A stretch of DNA of 6,226 bases. It comes from UBA4729 sp038236865. Its GTDB lineage: Bacteria > Patescibacteriota > Saccharimonadia > Saccharimonadales > UBA4665. Shown here piece by piece: positions 6,054 through 6,226 of this stretch. The position numbers and the translations under genes are program-made. Every line of letters starts with the position of its first letter. The stretch's first letter is position 1. The DNA lies in assembly GCA_038236865.1 (NCBI GenBank), contig JBBRZI010000045.1, forward strand, positions 1-6,226. The letters run 5' to 3'. A model generated the notes under the pieces. That model saw nothing but the letters and a program-made list of their open reading frames with translations. It searched no databases and was not told the DNA's origin.

Positions 6054-6072
6054 CGTGGAATTGAACCCGACT
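6053..6072 (-). other. Opposite-strand tRNA T-arm-like fragment
   Basis: On the minus strand the sequence reads GGGTTCAATTCC and then ACGCACCA into the palindrome. The first 12 bases differ at one position from GGGTTCGATTCC of the tRNA-Leu T-arm on the plus strand, and CACCA occupies the matching place, with six bases fewer between. It looks like an inverted, shortened tRNA 3' end. Its T-stem does not pair, so it is not a functional tRNA. Confidence 0.45.
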
Positions 6073-6105
6073 AGAGAGCGAAGCGAACGGAAGGGTGCGG
6101 CAGAG

Positions 6106-6144
6106 CAAAGTCACGCGCAGGAGCTTGCTCCGAGCATGACTTTG
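6106..6144. repeat. Nested hairpin within the 173-bp unit
   Basis: Outer arms CAAAGTCA (6106-6113) and TGACTTTG (6137-6144) are perfect 8-bp complements. Inside them GGAGC (6120-6124) and GCTCC (6127-6131) form a 5-bp stem with a TT loop. Unpaired bases of 6 and 5 nt separate the stems. The hairpin sits in the centre of the spacer between the two repeat copies, in a stretch without coding potential. Confidence 0.7.
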
Positions 6145-6226
6145 TGGCGGAGCGCAACGCAGTGGAGCGATCCCTCCTCGCCCCGCCAATCAAAAGAACG
6201 GCAATGCCAGTCTATTTTAGTTGGTG

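Larger units (their letters stand above)
5998..6226 (+). repeat. Direct repeat, 173-bp period, of tRNA 3' end plus palindrome arm
   Basis: The 13-mer TCCCTCCTCGCCC at 5998-6010 (tRNA-Leu T-stem and acceptor) recurs at 6171-6183, and the 21-bp arm at 6033-6053 recurs at 6206-6226; both are offset by exactly 173. The 22 bases between them match at only about 10 positions without gaps, so the second copy has conserved edges and a diverged middle and can no longer fold into the perfect palindrome. The repeat reaches the window end and may continue. Confidence 0.85.

Noticed and set aside
5998..6226. CRISPR array or integron attC sites
   Set aside because: Only two copies with a 173-bp period, a tRNA-derived edge, and no cas genes or integrase in the window; the palindrome lacks the attC core pattern.

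Overview
The window looks like a piece of a Candidate Phyla Radiation genome, most likely Candidatus Saccharibacteria (TM7). This rests on recalled resemblance of three proteins to families common in that lineage, not on a search: a membrane-anchored DUF4367-like protein, a single-pass PEGA-domain protein, and a sortase with a long charged cytoplasmic N-terminus. TAA and TGA behave as ordinary stops, which argues against the Gracilibacteria/Absconditabacteria code where TGA is glycine. The left end cuts gltX, and the right end falls exactly on a repeat boundary, so this is probably a short contig.

Layout. 1-1112 (-): 5' three quarters of gltX (glutamyl-tRNA synthetase). 1155-2261 (-): DUF4367-like membrane protein, ending 42 bp upstream of gltX. 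2262-2577: divergent promoter region. 2578-4044 (+): PEGA-domain membrane protein with a probable beta-propeller ectodomain. 4045-4531: gap of about 490 bp between convergent genes, with a near-consensus forward promoter and no recognised product. 4532-5833 (-): sortase with two membrane segments. 5930-6014 (+): tRNA-Leu(CAA) with encoded CCA. 6010-6226: a palindromic, tRNA-3'-end-linked repeat region with a 173-bp period.

The three membrane proteins probably act at the cell envelope: the sortase would join or anchor surface proteins, while the other two carry extracytoplasmic domains of unknown partners. gltX and tRNA-Leu serve translation. gltX has a -10 box exactly seven bases before its ATG and no Shine-Dalgarno sequence, so its mRNA may be leaderless.

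The most unusual parts are the region after tRNA-Leu and the silent 4101-4485 stretch. After the tRNA there is a perfect 21-bp palindrome that includes the tRNA's CCA, an opposite-strand T-arm-like motif, and an imperfect copy of the tRNA 3' end plus palindrome arm. The 4101-4485 stretch has a strong promoter but no convincing gene. I did not find a recognisable defence system, CRISPR array, transposase or integrase.
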